Assembly: GCF_003206645.1 (NCBI RefSeq)
Contig: NZ_PZJP01000008.1
Location: forward strand, 1-64,000
Reading direction: 5' to 3'
Source: Salinicola aestuarinus
Lineage (GTDB): Bacteria; Pseudomonadota; Gammaproteobacteria; Pseudomonadales; Halomonadaceae
Length of the DNA: 64,000 nucleotides
Below are positions 27,813-36,840 of the stretch, piece by piece. Both the position numbers and the translations under genes were made by a program. Below the pieces are notes generated by a model. It made no database searches, had not been told where the DNA came from, and was given only the letters and a program-made list of their open reading frames with translations. How positions within the stretch are numbered: position 1 is the first letter of the stretch; each line of letters opens with the position of its first letter.

Positions 27813-29894
27813 CTAGTCGCTGGCGGGCTGCTTCAGCGCGACGTAATCCAGCAGGATCTGTGCCGTCTCCTGAAGTTCCGCGCGGTCGAGCGGCTCGACC
27901 TCATCGCTCGACGCGTCGGGCTCGCCACTTTCGGTGTCGCTCCCATTGTTACCGCGTGCATCGACCCAGCTCTCCAGCGGCTCTAGCCCCTGCGCGCGCC
28001 GACGCTGATTCTCGAGCGCGAGCTGCTCGCTTTCCTGGGCATCCATCTCGCGCTGCCGCTGGTCTTCGTTGAGGCTGATACTCGTCTGCTGCTCCCGCAG
28101 TCGTTTGCTCAACTGCGCCTGCTTCTCGAGATAGACGAAGTCCGGGTCGGTAGCGATACGACGCTCGTGTCTATCCTGCAGGGCCTCGAGGTGCTGCCAC
28201 GGCTGCCCGTAGAGCTGGTACTGAACCGGACGCACGCGGTCCCAGGGCAGCGCATTGTCCAGCGCGCTCTCGCCGATCTGGTCCGGGTCGATCAGGCTGG
28301 GATAGAGAATGTCGGGTTCGACGCCGCGGTGCTGCGTGCTCTCCCCCGAAATGCGGTAGAACTTGGCGCGGGTCAGTTTGATCTGGCCGTGGCTCAGGTC
28401 GTTCAGTGTCTGCACGGTGCCCTTGCCGAAGGTTCGGCTGCCGATGATCAAACCGCGGCCGTAGTCCTGGATGGCACCGGCGAAGATCTCGGATGCCGAT
28501 GCCGACAGGCGGTTGACCAGCACGGCGAGAGGACCATCGTAGGCCGTGCCGGCGTCGGTGTCGCCGTAGAGGTTGATCCGCCCGCGGGCGTCGCGAACCT
28601 GCACCGTGGGGCCGCGATCGATGAAGAGTCCGATCATCGAATTCGCTTCCTGCAGTGCGCCACCACCGTCATTGCGAAGATCGAGCACGATGCCTTCGAC
28701 GTTCTGCGCCTTGAGTTTCTTGATCTCCTTGGCGACATCCCGGGTCGTGCTGCGATAGTCCGTCTCGCCTGCCTGCCAGGCGTCGAAGTCGACGTAGAAG
28801 GCCGGCACCGTAATGATGCCGATACGGTGCGTCTCTCCATCACGGGTCAGTTCCTCGACGCTGCTGTGCGCCGCCTGGTCCTCGAGCTTGACCGTGTCCC
28901 GGGTGATGCGGACTTCCTGGGTGCGGGTCACATCGACCGCCTTGGCGGGAATGATCTCAAGGCGCACGGTCGAGCCTTTCGCGCCGCGAATCAGGTCGAC
29001 GACCTCGTCGAGGCGCATGCCGACGACGTTGACCATGGCGCCGTCGTCGTCCTGACCGACCGAGACGATACGATCCGCCGGTTGGAGCACGCCGCTCTTG
29101 TCCGCGGGGCCGCCCGGGACGAGGCTCGATACCTTGACGTACTCGCCGTCGTTCTGGAGCAGGGCGCCGATGCCTTCGAGGGAGAGTCGCATCTGGATGT
29201 CGAAGGACTCACCCTGCTGGGGGGAGAGATATTCCGTGTGCGGGTCCACCGTCCCCGTGACGGCAGCCATCATCAGGACCAGGACGTCCTCTGCCTTGGT
29301 CTGACGAACGCGATTGAGCTGGTTGGTGTAACGATCGTGAAGTGATTCTTGAATCTCTTCCGGCGACTGGTCGCTGAGAGAGAGCGTCAGCGCCGCATTT
29401 TCCAAGCGCCGACTCCAAAGCTCGTCTAGCGTCTCTTCACTACCGGGCCAGGATGAACCCTCTCGATCCAGAGCCAGACGGTCCTGGGAGGCGTAGTCAT
29501 AGTCGAGACCGGCATCGACGCGATCGATCAGCCACTGCAGGCGCGACTCGACGCGCTCCTGGTAGCGAGCGTAGAACGCGTAGACACGATCCAGATCCCC
29601 GTTCTCGATGGCATCATCGAATGATGCGTTGAGATCGCTGAACTGATCGATATCACGCTGCAAGAGGTAGGAGCGCTGCTCGTCCAGCACGTCCAGTAGC
29701 CGTGTGAAGGCGCGCTGCGACCAGTCGTCATCGAGATTCACGTCGGCGTAGGAGCCGTACTGCAATGACTCTGCGACTTCGATCGCCGCTTGGCGCTGCT
29801 CATCGGTGGGCGTCGGTGCGGCAAGCGCCGCGGCGCTCCATCCCATCATGAGCAAACACATGGCCGCGTGCCTGGCGGCGACAGTCAGGGTCAT
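27813..29894 (-). CDS. prc: Tail-specific protease Prc (Tsp/CtpA family)
   Basis: A 693-residue periplasmic serine protease of MEROPS family S41, close in length to E. coli Prc (682). A signal peptide covers about residues 1-25 (MCLLMMGWSAAALAAP). A PDZ domain lies around residues 215-300 (SLVPGGPADKSGVLQPADRIVSVG). The catalytic block has LVNRLSASASEIFAGAIQDYGRG, with the Ser nucleophile, and GSRTFGKGTVQ, with the Lys base. The C-terminal domain is charged. It degrades misfolded periplasmic proteins and processes proteins such as FtsI in E. coli. I chose ATG 29894, which puts the signal peptide at the N-terminus; an in-frame ATG at 29990 adds 32 residues. It diverges from apeB. Confidence 0.94.
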   Translation of the reverse strand: MTLTVAARHAAMCLLMMGWSAAALAAPTPTDEQRQAAIEVAESLQYGSYADVNLDDDWSQRAFTRLLDVLDEQRSYLLQRDIDQFSDLNASFDDAIENGDLDRVYAFYARYQERVESRLQWLIDRVDAGLDYDYASQDRLALDREGSSWPGSEETLDELWSRRLENAALTLSLSDQSPEEIQESLHDRYTNQLNRVRQTKAEDVLVLMMAAVTGTVDPHTEYLSPQQGESFDIQMRLSLEGIGALLQNDGEYVKVSSLVPGGPADKSGVLQPADRIVSVGQDDDGAMVNVVGMRLDEVVDLIRGAKGSTVRLEIIPAKAVDVTRTQEVRITRDTVKLEDQAAHSSVEELTRDGETHRIGIITVPAFYVDFDAWQAGETDYRSTTRDVAKEIKKLKAQNVEGIVLDLRNDGGGALQEANSMIGLFIDRGPTVQVRDARGRINLYGDTDAGTAYDGPLAVLVNRLSASASEIFAGAIQDYGRGLIIGSRTFGKGTVQTLNDLSHGQIKLTRAKFYRISGESTQHRGVEPDILYPSLIDPDQIGESALDNALPWDRVRPVQYQLYGQPWQHLEALQDRHERRIATDPDFVYLEKQAQLSKRLREQQTSISLNEDQRQREMDAQESEQLALENQRRRAQGLEPLESWVDARGNNGSDTESGEPDASSDEVEPLDRAELQETAQILLDYVALKQPASD

Positions 29895-30025
29895 CAATGA
29901 AGCACTCCCGGTTTCCTGTACACTCTGTTCCCTAGAATATGACTGGATCCATGAATTCGATTCAGGTCCGAAGCCCATTGTAGCAGTCACTACGACTGAC
30001 CACCGATCGCCATTTGAGGAACCCG

Positions 30026-31342
30026 ATGTCCGAACGTGCTGCTGATTCCGCCACCATCGACCGTTTGATCGACTTTCTTCACCGCTCTCCGTCGCCCTGG
30101 CACGCTACCGCCAATCTTGCGGCGCGGCTCGAAGCCGCCGGTTACCGACGACTCGAGGAGACCGAGAGCTGGACGCTGACAGCGGGCGGCAAGTATTACG
30201 TCACGCGTAACGACAGTTCGTTGATCGCCTTGCAGCTGCCGGCATCGACGCTCGACGCAATGCGGATGGTCGGCGCGCACACGGACAGCCCGGCACTGCG
30301 ATTGAAACCTCAGCCGGCGCAGGTCAACCAGGGTTGGCTGCAGCTCGGTGTTCAGGTCTACGGTGGGGCGCTGCTGTCACCGTGGTTCGATCGCGATCTG
30401 GGGCTTGCGGGCCGAGTGCATGTTCGTCGAGGGAACGGGCGACTGCAAGGGGTATTGATCGACATTGCCGAAGCCGTCGCGATCATCCCGAGCCTCGCGA
30501 TCCATCTAGACCGCGAGGCCAATAGTGGTCGCGCGGTCAACCCGCAAACGCAGATGGCGCCGCTCTTCCTGCAGGGCGGCGACGCTCCGGATCTCGATCG
30601 ACTGCTGGCGCAGTGGGTGGAGCGGGAACACGGCTTTGCCGATGCCGAAATCGTCGACTTCGAGCTTGGGTTCTATGACGTGCAGCCGCCGGCGCGCGTC
30701 GGTGTAAACGGCGAACTGCTCGCGAGCGCCAGGCTGGATAATCTGCTCTCCTGTTTCATCGGGCTCGAGGCACTGCTTGGCGCCGACGGTGAGCAGGGCG
30801 CGGTGTTCGTGGCCAATGACCACGAAGAAGTCGGCAGCGCCAGTGCCTGCGGTGCCCAGGGCCCGTTTTTGGCGGACGTGCTGAGACGCGTCAACGCCGC
30901 GCTGGGCGAGGCGGGTGACGAGGGCTTCGTGAAACTGATCCAGCGCTCGCTCATGATCTCCTGCGACAACGCCCATGCGGTGCATCCCAACTTCAGCGAC
31001 AAGCATGATCCGCAGCACGGCCCGGCGATCAATGCGGGGCCTGTCATCAAGACCAATGCCAGTCAGCGCTACGCGACCAACAGTGCGACTGGCGCGCTGT
31101 TTCGCGATCTGTGCCGCGAGGCGGACGTCCCCGTCCAGGAGTTCGTCACCCGCGCCGACATGGGCTGCGGCAGCACCATCGGTCCGATCACCGCGACCGA
31201 GCTCGGCGTGCCGACCATTGATGTCGGGGTCGCGCAGCTCGGCATGCATTCGATTCGGGAAACCGCCGGTACCCGAGATCCGGACTATCTGATTCGGGCG
31301 CTGACCACGTTCTTCAATCGGCCGTCATTGTCGGTGGGTTAG
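30026..31342 (+). CDS. apeB: M18 family aminopeptidase ApeB
   Basis: A 438-residue cytoplasmic zinc aminopeptidase of family M18 (usual length about 430). HTDSPALRLKP holds metal-binding His and Asp residues, NDHEEVGS holds the catalytic/metal Glu pair, and ADMGCGSTIGP and the C-terminal GMHSIRE hold the final His ligand. It removes N-terminal acidic or other residues from peptides. ATG 30026 has GAGGA six bases upstream; an in-frame TTG at 30014 is less likely. The gene is divergent from prc (131 bp between starts), and the space between probably holds both promoters. Confidence 0.94.
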   Translation: MSERAADSATIDRLIDFLHRSPSPWHATANLAARLEAAGYRRLEETESWTLTAGGKYYVTRNDSSLIALQLPASTLDAMRMVGAHTDSPALRLKPQPAQVNQGWLQLGVQVYGGALLSPWFDRDLGLAGRVHVRRGNGRLQGVLIDIAEAVAIIPSLAIHLDREANSGRAVNPQTQMAPLFLQGGDAPDLDRLLAQWVEREHGFADAEIVDFELGFYDVQPPARVGVNGELLASARLDNLLSCFIGLEALLGADGEQGAVFVANDHEEVGSASACGAQGPFLADVLRRVNAALGEAGDEGFVKLIQRSLMISCDNAHAVHPNFSDKHDPQHGPAINAGPVIKTNASQRYATNSATGALFRDLCREADVPVQEFVTRADMGCGSTIGPITATELGVPTIDVGVAQLGMHSIRETAGTRDPDYLIRALTTFFNRPSLSVG

Positions 31343-31372
31343 CAAGCGGGCTCGCGCCACGTCTTGCTGCAT

Positions 31373-31396
31373 GACGCCCTTCGATGTCAGGGCGTC
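31373..31396. terminator. Hairpin between convergent apeB and racemase genes
   Basis: GACGCCCT (31373-31380) pairs with AGGGCGTC (31389-31396) around an 8-base loop. It lies between two convergent genes and has no long T-run, so termination would be modest. Confidence 0.5.
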
Positions 31397-31438
31397 CGGC
31401 ACCCGCCGCGTGTCGGGCGGGGCCGCGGAGGCGCTCGA

Positions 31439-32104
31439 TCAGTCCTGCATTGCCAGGCACGCGGCGGTCAGCGCCATGCCGGTTGCGGCTCGACAGGGCT
31501 CGACGACCGGCATATCCAGTGCCTGGGACAGTGAGTGTTGATAGTGCGGCATGCCTGCGCAGCCCAGTATCAAGACGTCCGCTTGATCCTCATCGCGCAG
31601 TTGCCGACCTACCGTTAACAGCCGATCCCACGTGCGCTGTTCATCGGCCAGCGCTTCGACGTCCAGCCCCAGCGCTCGCTCACCGGCAATGCGGGACGTG
31701 ACTCCCATTGCCCCCCAACTACGCAGGTGGCGCGGAATCGACGCCGGTTGGATGGCGATCACGCCGGCGCGCTGGCCCTGAATGAGTGCACTCATCATCC
31801 CGCTTTCACCAATACCGAGCACGGGGTGCGCCGATGCTTCTCTCGCCATTGCGAGACCGGGGTCGCTAAAACACCCGATCACGAACGCGGACGAATCGGA
31901 TTCATGGGCATGAATGAAAGCCGCCAACTGCGGTAGCACCTTGATGATGTCAGCTTCGGACTGAATGCCGGGGGGCGCATCGTGCAACGTATGGCAAGTA
32001 ATGGCGGGGCCACCGTCCAGCCGAAGCGGGGCAAGGGCGGCATCGATTCCCTGCGTCACGGTGACGGACGAGTTGGGGTTGATCACGCGGATGGTGCGGG
32101 GCAT
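31439..32104 (-). CDS. Asp/Glu/hydantoin racemase family protein, probable hydantoin racemase
   Basis: A 221-residue protein of the Asp/Glu racemase superfamily (Pfam Asp_Glu_race). The hydantoin racemase start IRVINPNSS is visible, and the two catalytic cysteines are in IGCFSDPG (first third) and LGCAGM (about residue 180). Hydantoin racemases interconvert D- and L-5-substituted hydantoins so a D-selective hydantoinase can use both. The gene is divergent from the LysR regulator and shares its control region, and a hydantoinase lies 1.4 kb away, so the function is well supported by context. Other members of this superfamily isomerise maleate or decarboxylate arylmalonates, and those functions cannot be excluded from sequence alone. 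Confidence 0.8.
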   Translation of the reverse strand: MPRTIRVINPNSSVTVTQGIDAALAPLRLDGGPAITCHTLHDAPPGIQSEADIIKVLPQLAAFIHAHESDSSAFVIGCFSDPGLAMAREASAHPVLGIGESGMMSALIQGQRAGVIAIQPASIPRHLRSWGAMGVTSRIAGERALGLDVEALADEQRTWDRLLTVGRQLRDEDQADVLILGCAGMPHYQHSLSQALDMPVVEPCRAATGMALTAACLAMQD

Positions 32105-32136
32105 GGAGATTCCTGTCTCTGCGAAGCGTGAAAGCC

Positions 32137-32165
32137 AGTCTATCGCGGGGCAAGAATCAATGTGA
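32137..32165 (-). promoter_or_regulatory. Candidate promoter of the racemase gene
   Basis: On the minus strand, TAGACT (32137-32142) is a fair -10 box and TCACAT (32160-32165) a weak -35, with a 17-base spacer. The predicted start, about 32130, is 64 bases from the centre of the operator at 32187, which is the usual position for LysR activation. This agreement supports a weak promoter that needs an activator. Confidence 0.4.
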
Positions 32166-32186
32166 TTGACGAGATGAGGGCCAGAC

Positions 32187-32201
32187 TTAACCTCAGGTTA
32201 T
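32187..32201. promoter_or_regulatory. LysR-type operator candidate 1
   Basis: TTAACCTCAGGTTAT is a near-perfect inverted repeat matching TTAAC-N5-GTTA(A/T), and contains the T-N11-A core. It lies in the divergent region between the racemase and LysR genes. Copies are at 32237 and 33226. Confidence 0.6.
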
Positions 32202-32236
32202 AGAGTTTGGCGCAATTTTTGCATGCCTAGTGATCG

Positions 32237-32251
32237 TTAACCTTGCGTTAT
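32237..32251. promoter_or_regulatory. LysR-type operator candidate 2
   Basis: TTAACCTTGCGTTAT matches TTAAC-N5-GTTA(A/T). It lies exactly 50 bp from candidate 1, and 24-38 bp before the LysR start codon, a position that suits autorepression. Confidence 0.55.
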
Positions 32252-32274
32252 GGATCACCTGGGAATCGTCCTGA

Positions 32275-33174
32275 ATGTCACTCAATCTTCGCCAGATAGA
32301 AGTTTTCCGCGCCGTCATGATCGCCGGGTCCATCAGTGGTGCCTCGCAGCTATTGATGATTTCTCAGCCCGCGGTCAGCCGCATGCTCTCCTATAGCGAA
32401 CAGCGAATCGGGTTTCGCCTGTTCGAACGCGTGAAGGGGCGGCTCTACCCGTCACCGGAAGCCCGCCGACTATTCAAGGATGTCGAGCACGTCTATCGCG
32501 ACGTTCAGCGCGTCAATGCCACCGTCACCGATCTGGTTCAGCGCCGGCATGGTGTGGTGCGGCTGGTGTGCAGCCCCAGCCTTGGCCACCAGCTCGTTCC
32601 TCAGTCCATCGCGACGTTTCGACACCACCATCAGCAGGTACGAGTCAGCTTGGAGTGTGCGCGCAACATCACGTTGCGGGATCGTCTTCTGGATCACCAG
32701 GCTGATCTTGGTATCTCGCTCTTCCCCGTTGATCATCCCAATCTGGAGATCTCGCCACTCTTCGAGACTCGGCTGGTGGGCATCTGTCATCGCGACCATC
32801 CGCTGGCCGCAGAGGGAACGCTGGAGGTCGAAAGGCTCTCCCAGCACCCGTTGATCGGGTATGGCGTCGACACGCCTTTCGGCCGGCTGGTGCAGCAGCT
32901 GCATGAAAGCCACGGGATGACCTATCAGCCTGCGATTGAAGTCGATTCACCTCACTATGCCTGCGGCCTCGTGCGCAGCCAGGCCGGAATCGCGCTAGTC
33001 GATGAATTCTCGCTTCACAGTGACGTGTCGGACTCGCTGTGTATGCTGCCGCTTTCCTATACCCGAACGCTCGAGGTCAACCTGGTCCATCCCCGAAGCG
33101 AGCCGCTTTCCCAGTTGGCGCGCGTCTTCATCGAGAACCTGAATGCGGTGTTTCGGCACCAGTTCTCTCTATGA
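32275..33174 (+). CDS. LysR family regulator of the hydantoin/D-amino acid genes
   Basis: A 299-residue LysR-type regulator of normal length. The N-terminal helix-turn-helix is LRQIEVFRAVMIAGSISGASQLLMISQPAVSRMLSYSEQRIGFRLFER. The remainder is the substrate-binding fold. The sequence resembles LysR proteins of the OccR/NocR group. It diverges from the racemase gene with 170 bp between, and its 3' end is 315 bp from the hydantoinase start. The two operators in the divergent region and one before the hydantoinase gene suggest it controls both units and itself. The ligand is likely a D-amino acid, hydantoin or carbamoyl derivative (inference). Confidence 0.9.
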   Translation: MSLNLRQIEVFRAVMIAGSISGASQLLMISQPAVSRMLSYSEQRIGFRLFERVKGRLYPSPEARRLFKDVEHVYRDVQRVNATVTDLVQRRHGVVRLVCSPSLGHQLVPQSIATFRHHHQQVRVSLECARNITLRDRLLDHQADLGISLFPVDHPNLEISPLFETRLVGICHRDHPLAAEGTLEVERLSQHPLIGYGVDTPFGRLVQQLHESHGMTYQPAIEVDSPHYACGLVRSQAGIALVDEFSLHSDVSDSLCMLPLSYTRTLEVNLVHPRSEPLSQLARVFIENLNAVFRHQFSL

Positions 33175-33225
33175 GTGTGGGCGGCGCCTAGGCGCCCCGC
33201 CAAAAACGGTGATGCCCGCCGACCA

Positions 33226-33240
33226 TTAACATCTCGTTAA
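33226..33240. promoter_or_regulatory. LysR-type operator candidate 3
   Basis: TTAACATCTCGTTAA is a perfect TTAAC-N5-GTTAA inverted repeat in the 315-bp gap before the hydantoinase gene. Its centre is 64 bases upstream of the start predicted from the promoter at 33262-33290. The rest of the gap shows a GGCGCC palindrome (33183-33196) soon after the LysR stop, and no gene. Confidence 0.6.
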
Positions 33241-33261
33241 GAGCGCGCGATAAAAAGGCAT

Positions 33262-33290
33262 GTGACATCAATCTGGCCCCCTCGCAGAAT
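33262..33290 (+). promoter_or_regulatory. Candidate promoter of the hydantoinase operon
   Basis: GTGACA at 33262-33267 matches the -35 consensus at five of six positions, and CAGAAT at 33285-33290 matches the -10 at four of six, with a 17-base spacer. It would give a leader of about 190 bases before the hydantoinase start. Confidence 0.45.
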
Positions 33291-33489
33291 CAGCCTGAGA
33301 CAGGGTCAGAACAACACCTGGCAGGTGACAACGACAACAATCGGGCGCCGTCCGCAGAGGCCAGAGTTCTTGCATGCCCAGCACCCGGGCGGGGGCGATA
33401 GCGGTTAATCAGGTCCGTTACTCATGAGGGCCTGGCGCCACCTCAAGGTTCACCGCTCTGCCAACAACGACACAATGACTGGAGCTGAT

Positions 33490-34998
33490 ATGACATCAAC
33501 CGCGACTACGACACCTGGGGATCGTCAGTTCGATCTGGTCGTTCGCAACGGTAAAGTGGCGACCGCGAGCGATACCTACCAGGCGGACATCGGCATCATC
33601 GATGGGCGCATTGCCGCGATTGCCGACGACCTGCCCAAGGGAAAGCGCGATATCGACGCCAGGGGACGCTGGGTGATGCCGGGCGGTGTCGACAGTCACT
33701 GTCACGTCGAGCAGCTATCCGGGATGGGCCTGATGTGTGCCGACGACTTCTATTCGGCCACGGTGTCGGCCGCGTTCGGTGGCAACACGACGATCATGCC
33801 GTTTGCCGCTCAGCATCGAGAGGACAGCGTGCGTGACGTGCTCGAGGACTACAGTGCCCGAGCCGCCGAAAAATCGGTGATTGACTACGCCTTCCACGTC
33901 ATCGTTACCAACCTCGACGAGCAAACGCTCAACGAGGACCTGCCGCGGGCCATCCGCCAGGGTGTCACATCGCTCAAGGTCTTCATGACCTACGAGCGGA
34001 TGAAGCTCGATGATTATCAGATTCTCGACACGCTGGCGCTTGCCGACCGTGAAGGCGCGCTCGTCATGGTTCATGCCGAGAACAACGATGTCATTCGCTG
34101 GCTGGGAGACCGCCTCACTGAGCGCGGCCTGAAGGCACCCAAGTACCACGCGGTGGCCCACGCCGGTCTTGCCGAAACCGAGGCCACTCACCGCGTGGTG
34201 ACCCTGTCGCGCGTGCTGGAGACGCCGATTCTGATCGTGCATGTCTCCGAGGCCGAGACCCTGGATTGCATTCGACAGGCGCAGCAGAAAGGCGCGGCGC
34301 TCTACGCGGAAACCTGCCCGCAGTACCTGTTTCTGACCGCTGCCGATATCGATAAACCGGGCGTCGAGGGAGCGAAATTCTGCTGCAGTCCGCCGCCGCG
34401 AGATGAGCGCTGTCAGACCGCGATGTGGCAAGGACTCACGGAAGGCTCGCTGACGCTTTATTCTTCGGATCACGCGCCTTATCGCTGGGATGAGACCGGA
34501 AAACTGCCAAAGGGCGAGAAAACCGGCTTTCGCGAAATGGCCAATGGCTTGCCGGGACTCGAGGTGCGCATGCCGCTGCTCTTCAGCGAGGGGTATCGCA
34601 AAGGGCGCCTGACGATCAATGAGTTCGTCGCTTTGACCTCCACTAACCATGCGCGGACCTACGGCCTGTATCCACGCAAGGGCACCATCGCGGTCGGGTC
34701 CGATGCCGATATCGTCATCTGGGATGAAGGTCGCGAGATCACCATCACCAATGATTTGCTCCACGATAACGTCGACTACACCCCCTATGAGGGCATGAAA
34801 GTGACGGGGTGGGCAGACACAGTCATCAATCGGGGACGCGTCGTCGTCGAAAACGGCGAACTCAAGGTCAGCCGGGGAACGGGCGAATTTTTACCCTGCG
34901 GTCTCCCCGAACCGGTGGCCAAGGCGCGCGCCAATCGGCAACCGGATACGTTGATCCGTGAACTGGTGGGCAAGCCGACTGGCGGAGACCAGGGATGA
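33490..34998 (+). CDS. D-hydantoinase / dihydropyrimidinase family enzyme
   Basis: A 502-residue cyclic amidohydrolase. It opens hydantoin or dihydropyrimidine rings, giving N-carbamoyl amino acids. Metal ligands are visible: GVDSHCHVEQ (two His), the bridging Lys in TSLKVFMTYE, a His in MVHAENND, a His in IVHVSEAE, and Asp in YSSDHAPY. Length and motifs fit the D-hydantoinase group (about 460-500). ATG 33490 has GGAG at good distance; ATG 33475 is a less likely alternative. The downstream N-carbamoyl-D-amino acid hydrolase supports D-selective hydantoinase over dihydropyrimidinase. Its stop overlaps the ABC transporter ATPase start (ATGA). Confidence 0.88.
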   Translation: MTSTATTTPGDRQFDLVVRNGKVATASDTYQADIGIIDGRIAAIADDLPKGKRDIDARGRWVMPGGVDSHCHVEQLSGMGLMCADDFYSATVSAAFGGNTTIMPFAAQHREDSVRDVLEDYSARAAEKSVIDYAFHVIVTNLDEQTLNEDLPRAIRQGVTSLKVFMTYERMKLDDYQILDTLALADREGALVMVHAENNDVIRWLGDRLTERGLKAPKYHAVAHAGLAETEATHRVVTLSRVLETPILIVHVSEAETLDCIRQAQQKGAALYAETCPQYLFLTAADIDKPGVEGAKFCCSPPPRDERCQTAMWQGLTEGSLTLYSSDHAPYRWDETGKLPKGEKTGFREMANGLPGLEVRMPLLFSEGYRKGRLTINEFVALTSTNHARTYGLYPRKGTIAVGSDADIVIWDEGREITITNDLLHDNVDYTPYEGMKVTGWADTVINRGRVVVENGELKVSRGTGEFLPCGLPEPVAKARANRQPDTLIRELVGKPTGGDQG

Positions 34999-35783
34999 AT
35001 GAGACTGCAGCGGTGTCTCTCCAGGGTGGTGCGCCTTCGGCGGCGCACAACCCGTTTCCGATCCTTGAATTGATCGGTCTGAACAAGGCCTTCGGCGAGC
35101 AGCTCGTTCTGGACAGTATCGACCTGAAGGTCCGACCGGGTGAGTTGGTGTGCGTGATCGGCCCCTCCGGATCCGGGAAAAGCACCATGCTGCGCTGCTG
35201 CAATCGGCTGGAGGAGCCGAGTGGCGGCCAGGTGATCGTCGATGGCACGGACCTCATGGATCGCCAGACATCGATCGACCGCATGCGTCAGAAGATCGGC
35301 ATGGTGTTCCAGCAATTCAATCTCTATCCACACTACAGCGCGCTCGGCAATGTGGCGCTGGCCCTGAGGCTGGTCAAGAAACTGTCGCGCAGCCGGGCCG
35401 AATCGCTGGCGTTCGACGCACTGTCTCGCGTCGGCCTGGCCGACCGCGCCGGACACTACCCGCATCAGCTCTCGGGGGGACAGCAACAGCGTGTCGGCAT
35501 CGCGCGTGCCATCGCACTGGATCCCAAGATCGTATTGTTCGATGAGCCGACCAGCGCGCTGGACCCCGAACTGGTGGGTAGCGTTCTGGAAGTCATGCGG
35601 GAGCTTCGTGACATCGGCATGACGATGCTGGTCGTGACCCATGAGATGGCTTTCGCCAGGGCCGTGGCTGACCGCGTGGTCTTCATGGCGGATGGCAATA
35701 TCGTCGAGCAGGGCCCCCCCGAACAGATTTTCCAGGCGCCTCTGCACGAGCGAACCCGAGCGTTCGTCGAGCAGCGCCACTGA
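34995..35783 (+). CDS. Polar amino acid ABC transporter ATPase (GlnQ/HisP type)
   Basis: A 262-residue ATPase with Walker A GPSGSGKST, signature LSGGQQQRVGIARA and Walker B IVLFDEPTSALDPE. These belong to the polar amino acid uptake family, and the H-loop is VVTHEM. It powers uptake together with the binding protein and two permeases that follow. The gene begins by ATGA overlap with the hydantoinase gene, so uptake and ring opening are translationally linked. The substrate is probably a hydantoin, a carbamoyl amino acid or a D-amino acid (inference from context). Confidence 0.92.
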   Translation: MNETAAVSLQGGAPSAAHNPFPILELIGLNKAFGEQLVLDSIDLKVRPGELVCVIGPSGSGKSTMLRCCNRLEEPSGGQVIVDGTDLMDRQTSIDRMRQKIGMVFQQFNLYPHYSALGNVALALRLVKKLSRSRAESLAFDALSRVGLADRAGHYPHQLSGGQQQRVGIARAIALDPKIVLFDEPTSALDPELVGSVLEVMRELRDIGMTMLVVTHEMAFARAVADRVVFMADGNIVEQGPPEQIFQAPLHERTRAFVEQRH

Positions 35784-35851
35784 ACGGTCGATCGATGCCT
35801 GTCACAGGCGACCCAAGTCCGTCCGACAACAACAAAACAGGAATTCTAGCC

Positions 35852-36727
35852 ATGTCCTCTCAAATCTCGTTTGCGAGTTCGAAGCGCCTCGAGCGTTGCC
35901 TGAAAGTCAGTGTGCTTACCCTGGGGCTCGGTATTTCCGCGGCTCAGGCCAGTGCGCCGGATAGTTATCACGTGGCGCTCGACGGCACCTTCGCGCCGCA
36001 CGCCATGCCGACCATGAGTGGTGATGTTCAGGGTTTCAACGTCGACCTCGCTAACGCGCTCGGCGAGCAGTTGGGTGCGGAAATGCAGATCACCTCCACC
36101 CAGTTCTCGGGATTGATCCCGGGATTGCAGGCAGGAACCTACGATTTTCTCATGGCGCCGACCACGGTGACCGAAGAACGCGCCGCCAACCTCCTCTTCT
36201 CGGAAGGCTATCTGGATACCGACTTCCAGTTCGTGGTGAAGAAGGGAGCGCCCGACATCACGGACCTCCATCAACTCGATGGCCAGGTGGTGGCGGTCAA
36301 TAAGGGCTCTGCCTATGACAGCTGGGCGCGTGAGCATGCCGAAGAGTACGGCTGGCGTGTGGAAGCGTACGGCACCAATAGCGATGCGATTCAGGCCGTG
36401 ATGAGCGGGCGAGCTGCAGCCAACGTTGCCGGTAACACGGTCTCTGCCTACGCCGTCAGCAAGAACCCGGCCATCGAGCTCTCCTATCTCGTGGAAACCG
36501 GCCTTGTATGGGCCATTCCGTTCCGCAAGGACGATAGCGAAGACCGTGACCGTGTGGAACGGGCACTGGAGTGTCTGAAGATGAACGGTGTGATGGCCGA
36601 GCTTTCTGAAAAATGGTTTGGCGTCGAGCCCGCCGAAGACGCGACCGCGGTAACGCCGATACACGGGTTCGGGCAGCCGGGTTTCTCGGGGTATGTTGAA
36701 GATGAGCATGCTTTCTCCTGCGATTGA
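35852..36727 (+). CDS. Polar amino acid ABC transporter substrate-binding protein
   Basis: A 291-residue periplasmic binding protein of family 3. A signal peptide covers about residues 1-35 (VSVLTLGLGISAAQASA). The mature protein begins YHVALDGTFAPHAMPTMSG and follows with QGFNVDLANALGEQLGAEMQ, the standard pattern of amino-acid-binding proteins, and includes APTTVTEERAANLLFSEGYLD. ATG 35852 is chosen over an upstream ATG at 35795 because an ACAGGA ribosome site lies before it and the signal peptide is then of normal length. A hairpin lies between this gene and the permeases. Confidence 0.9.
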   Translation: MSSQISFASSKRLERCLKVSVLTLGLGISAAQASAPDSYHVALDGTFAPHAMPTMSGDVQGFNVDLANALGEQLGAEMQITSTQFSGLIPGLQAGTYDFLMAPTTVTEERAANLLFSEGYLDTDFQFVVKKGAPDITDLHQLDGQVVAVNKGSAYDSWAREHAEEYGWRVEAYGTNSDAIQAVMSGRAAANVAGNTVSAYAVSKNPAIELSYLVETGLVWAIPFRKDDSEDRDRVERALECLKMNGVMAELSEKWFGVEPAEDATAVTPIHGFGQPGFSGYVEDEHAFSCD

Positions 36728-36778
36728 ACGCCTTCTAGTCGGCTTGAGTTAACGAGAAGGCAATAGCGCTGGATATCA

Positions 36779-36804
36779 GTGCACCTCTCACTCATGAGGT
36801 GCAC
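36779..36804 (+). other. Intercistronic hairpin between binding protein and permease genes
   Basis: A perfect 9-bp stem (GTGCACCTC and its complement) with an 8-base loop lies in the 113-bp gap between the binding-protein and permease genes. There is no T-run. Such hairpins often protect upstream mRNA, giving more binding protein than permease. Confidence 0.6.
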
Positions 36805-36840
36805 CGATCACATATTCATCGCTCGAGAGGAGAGAGCCTC

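Noticed and set aside
30014..30025. TTG start extending apeB by four codons
   Set aside because: ATG 30026 has GAGGA at the right distance and matches the start of the family better.
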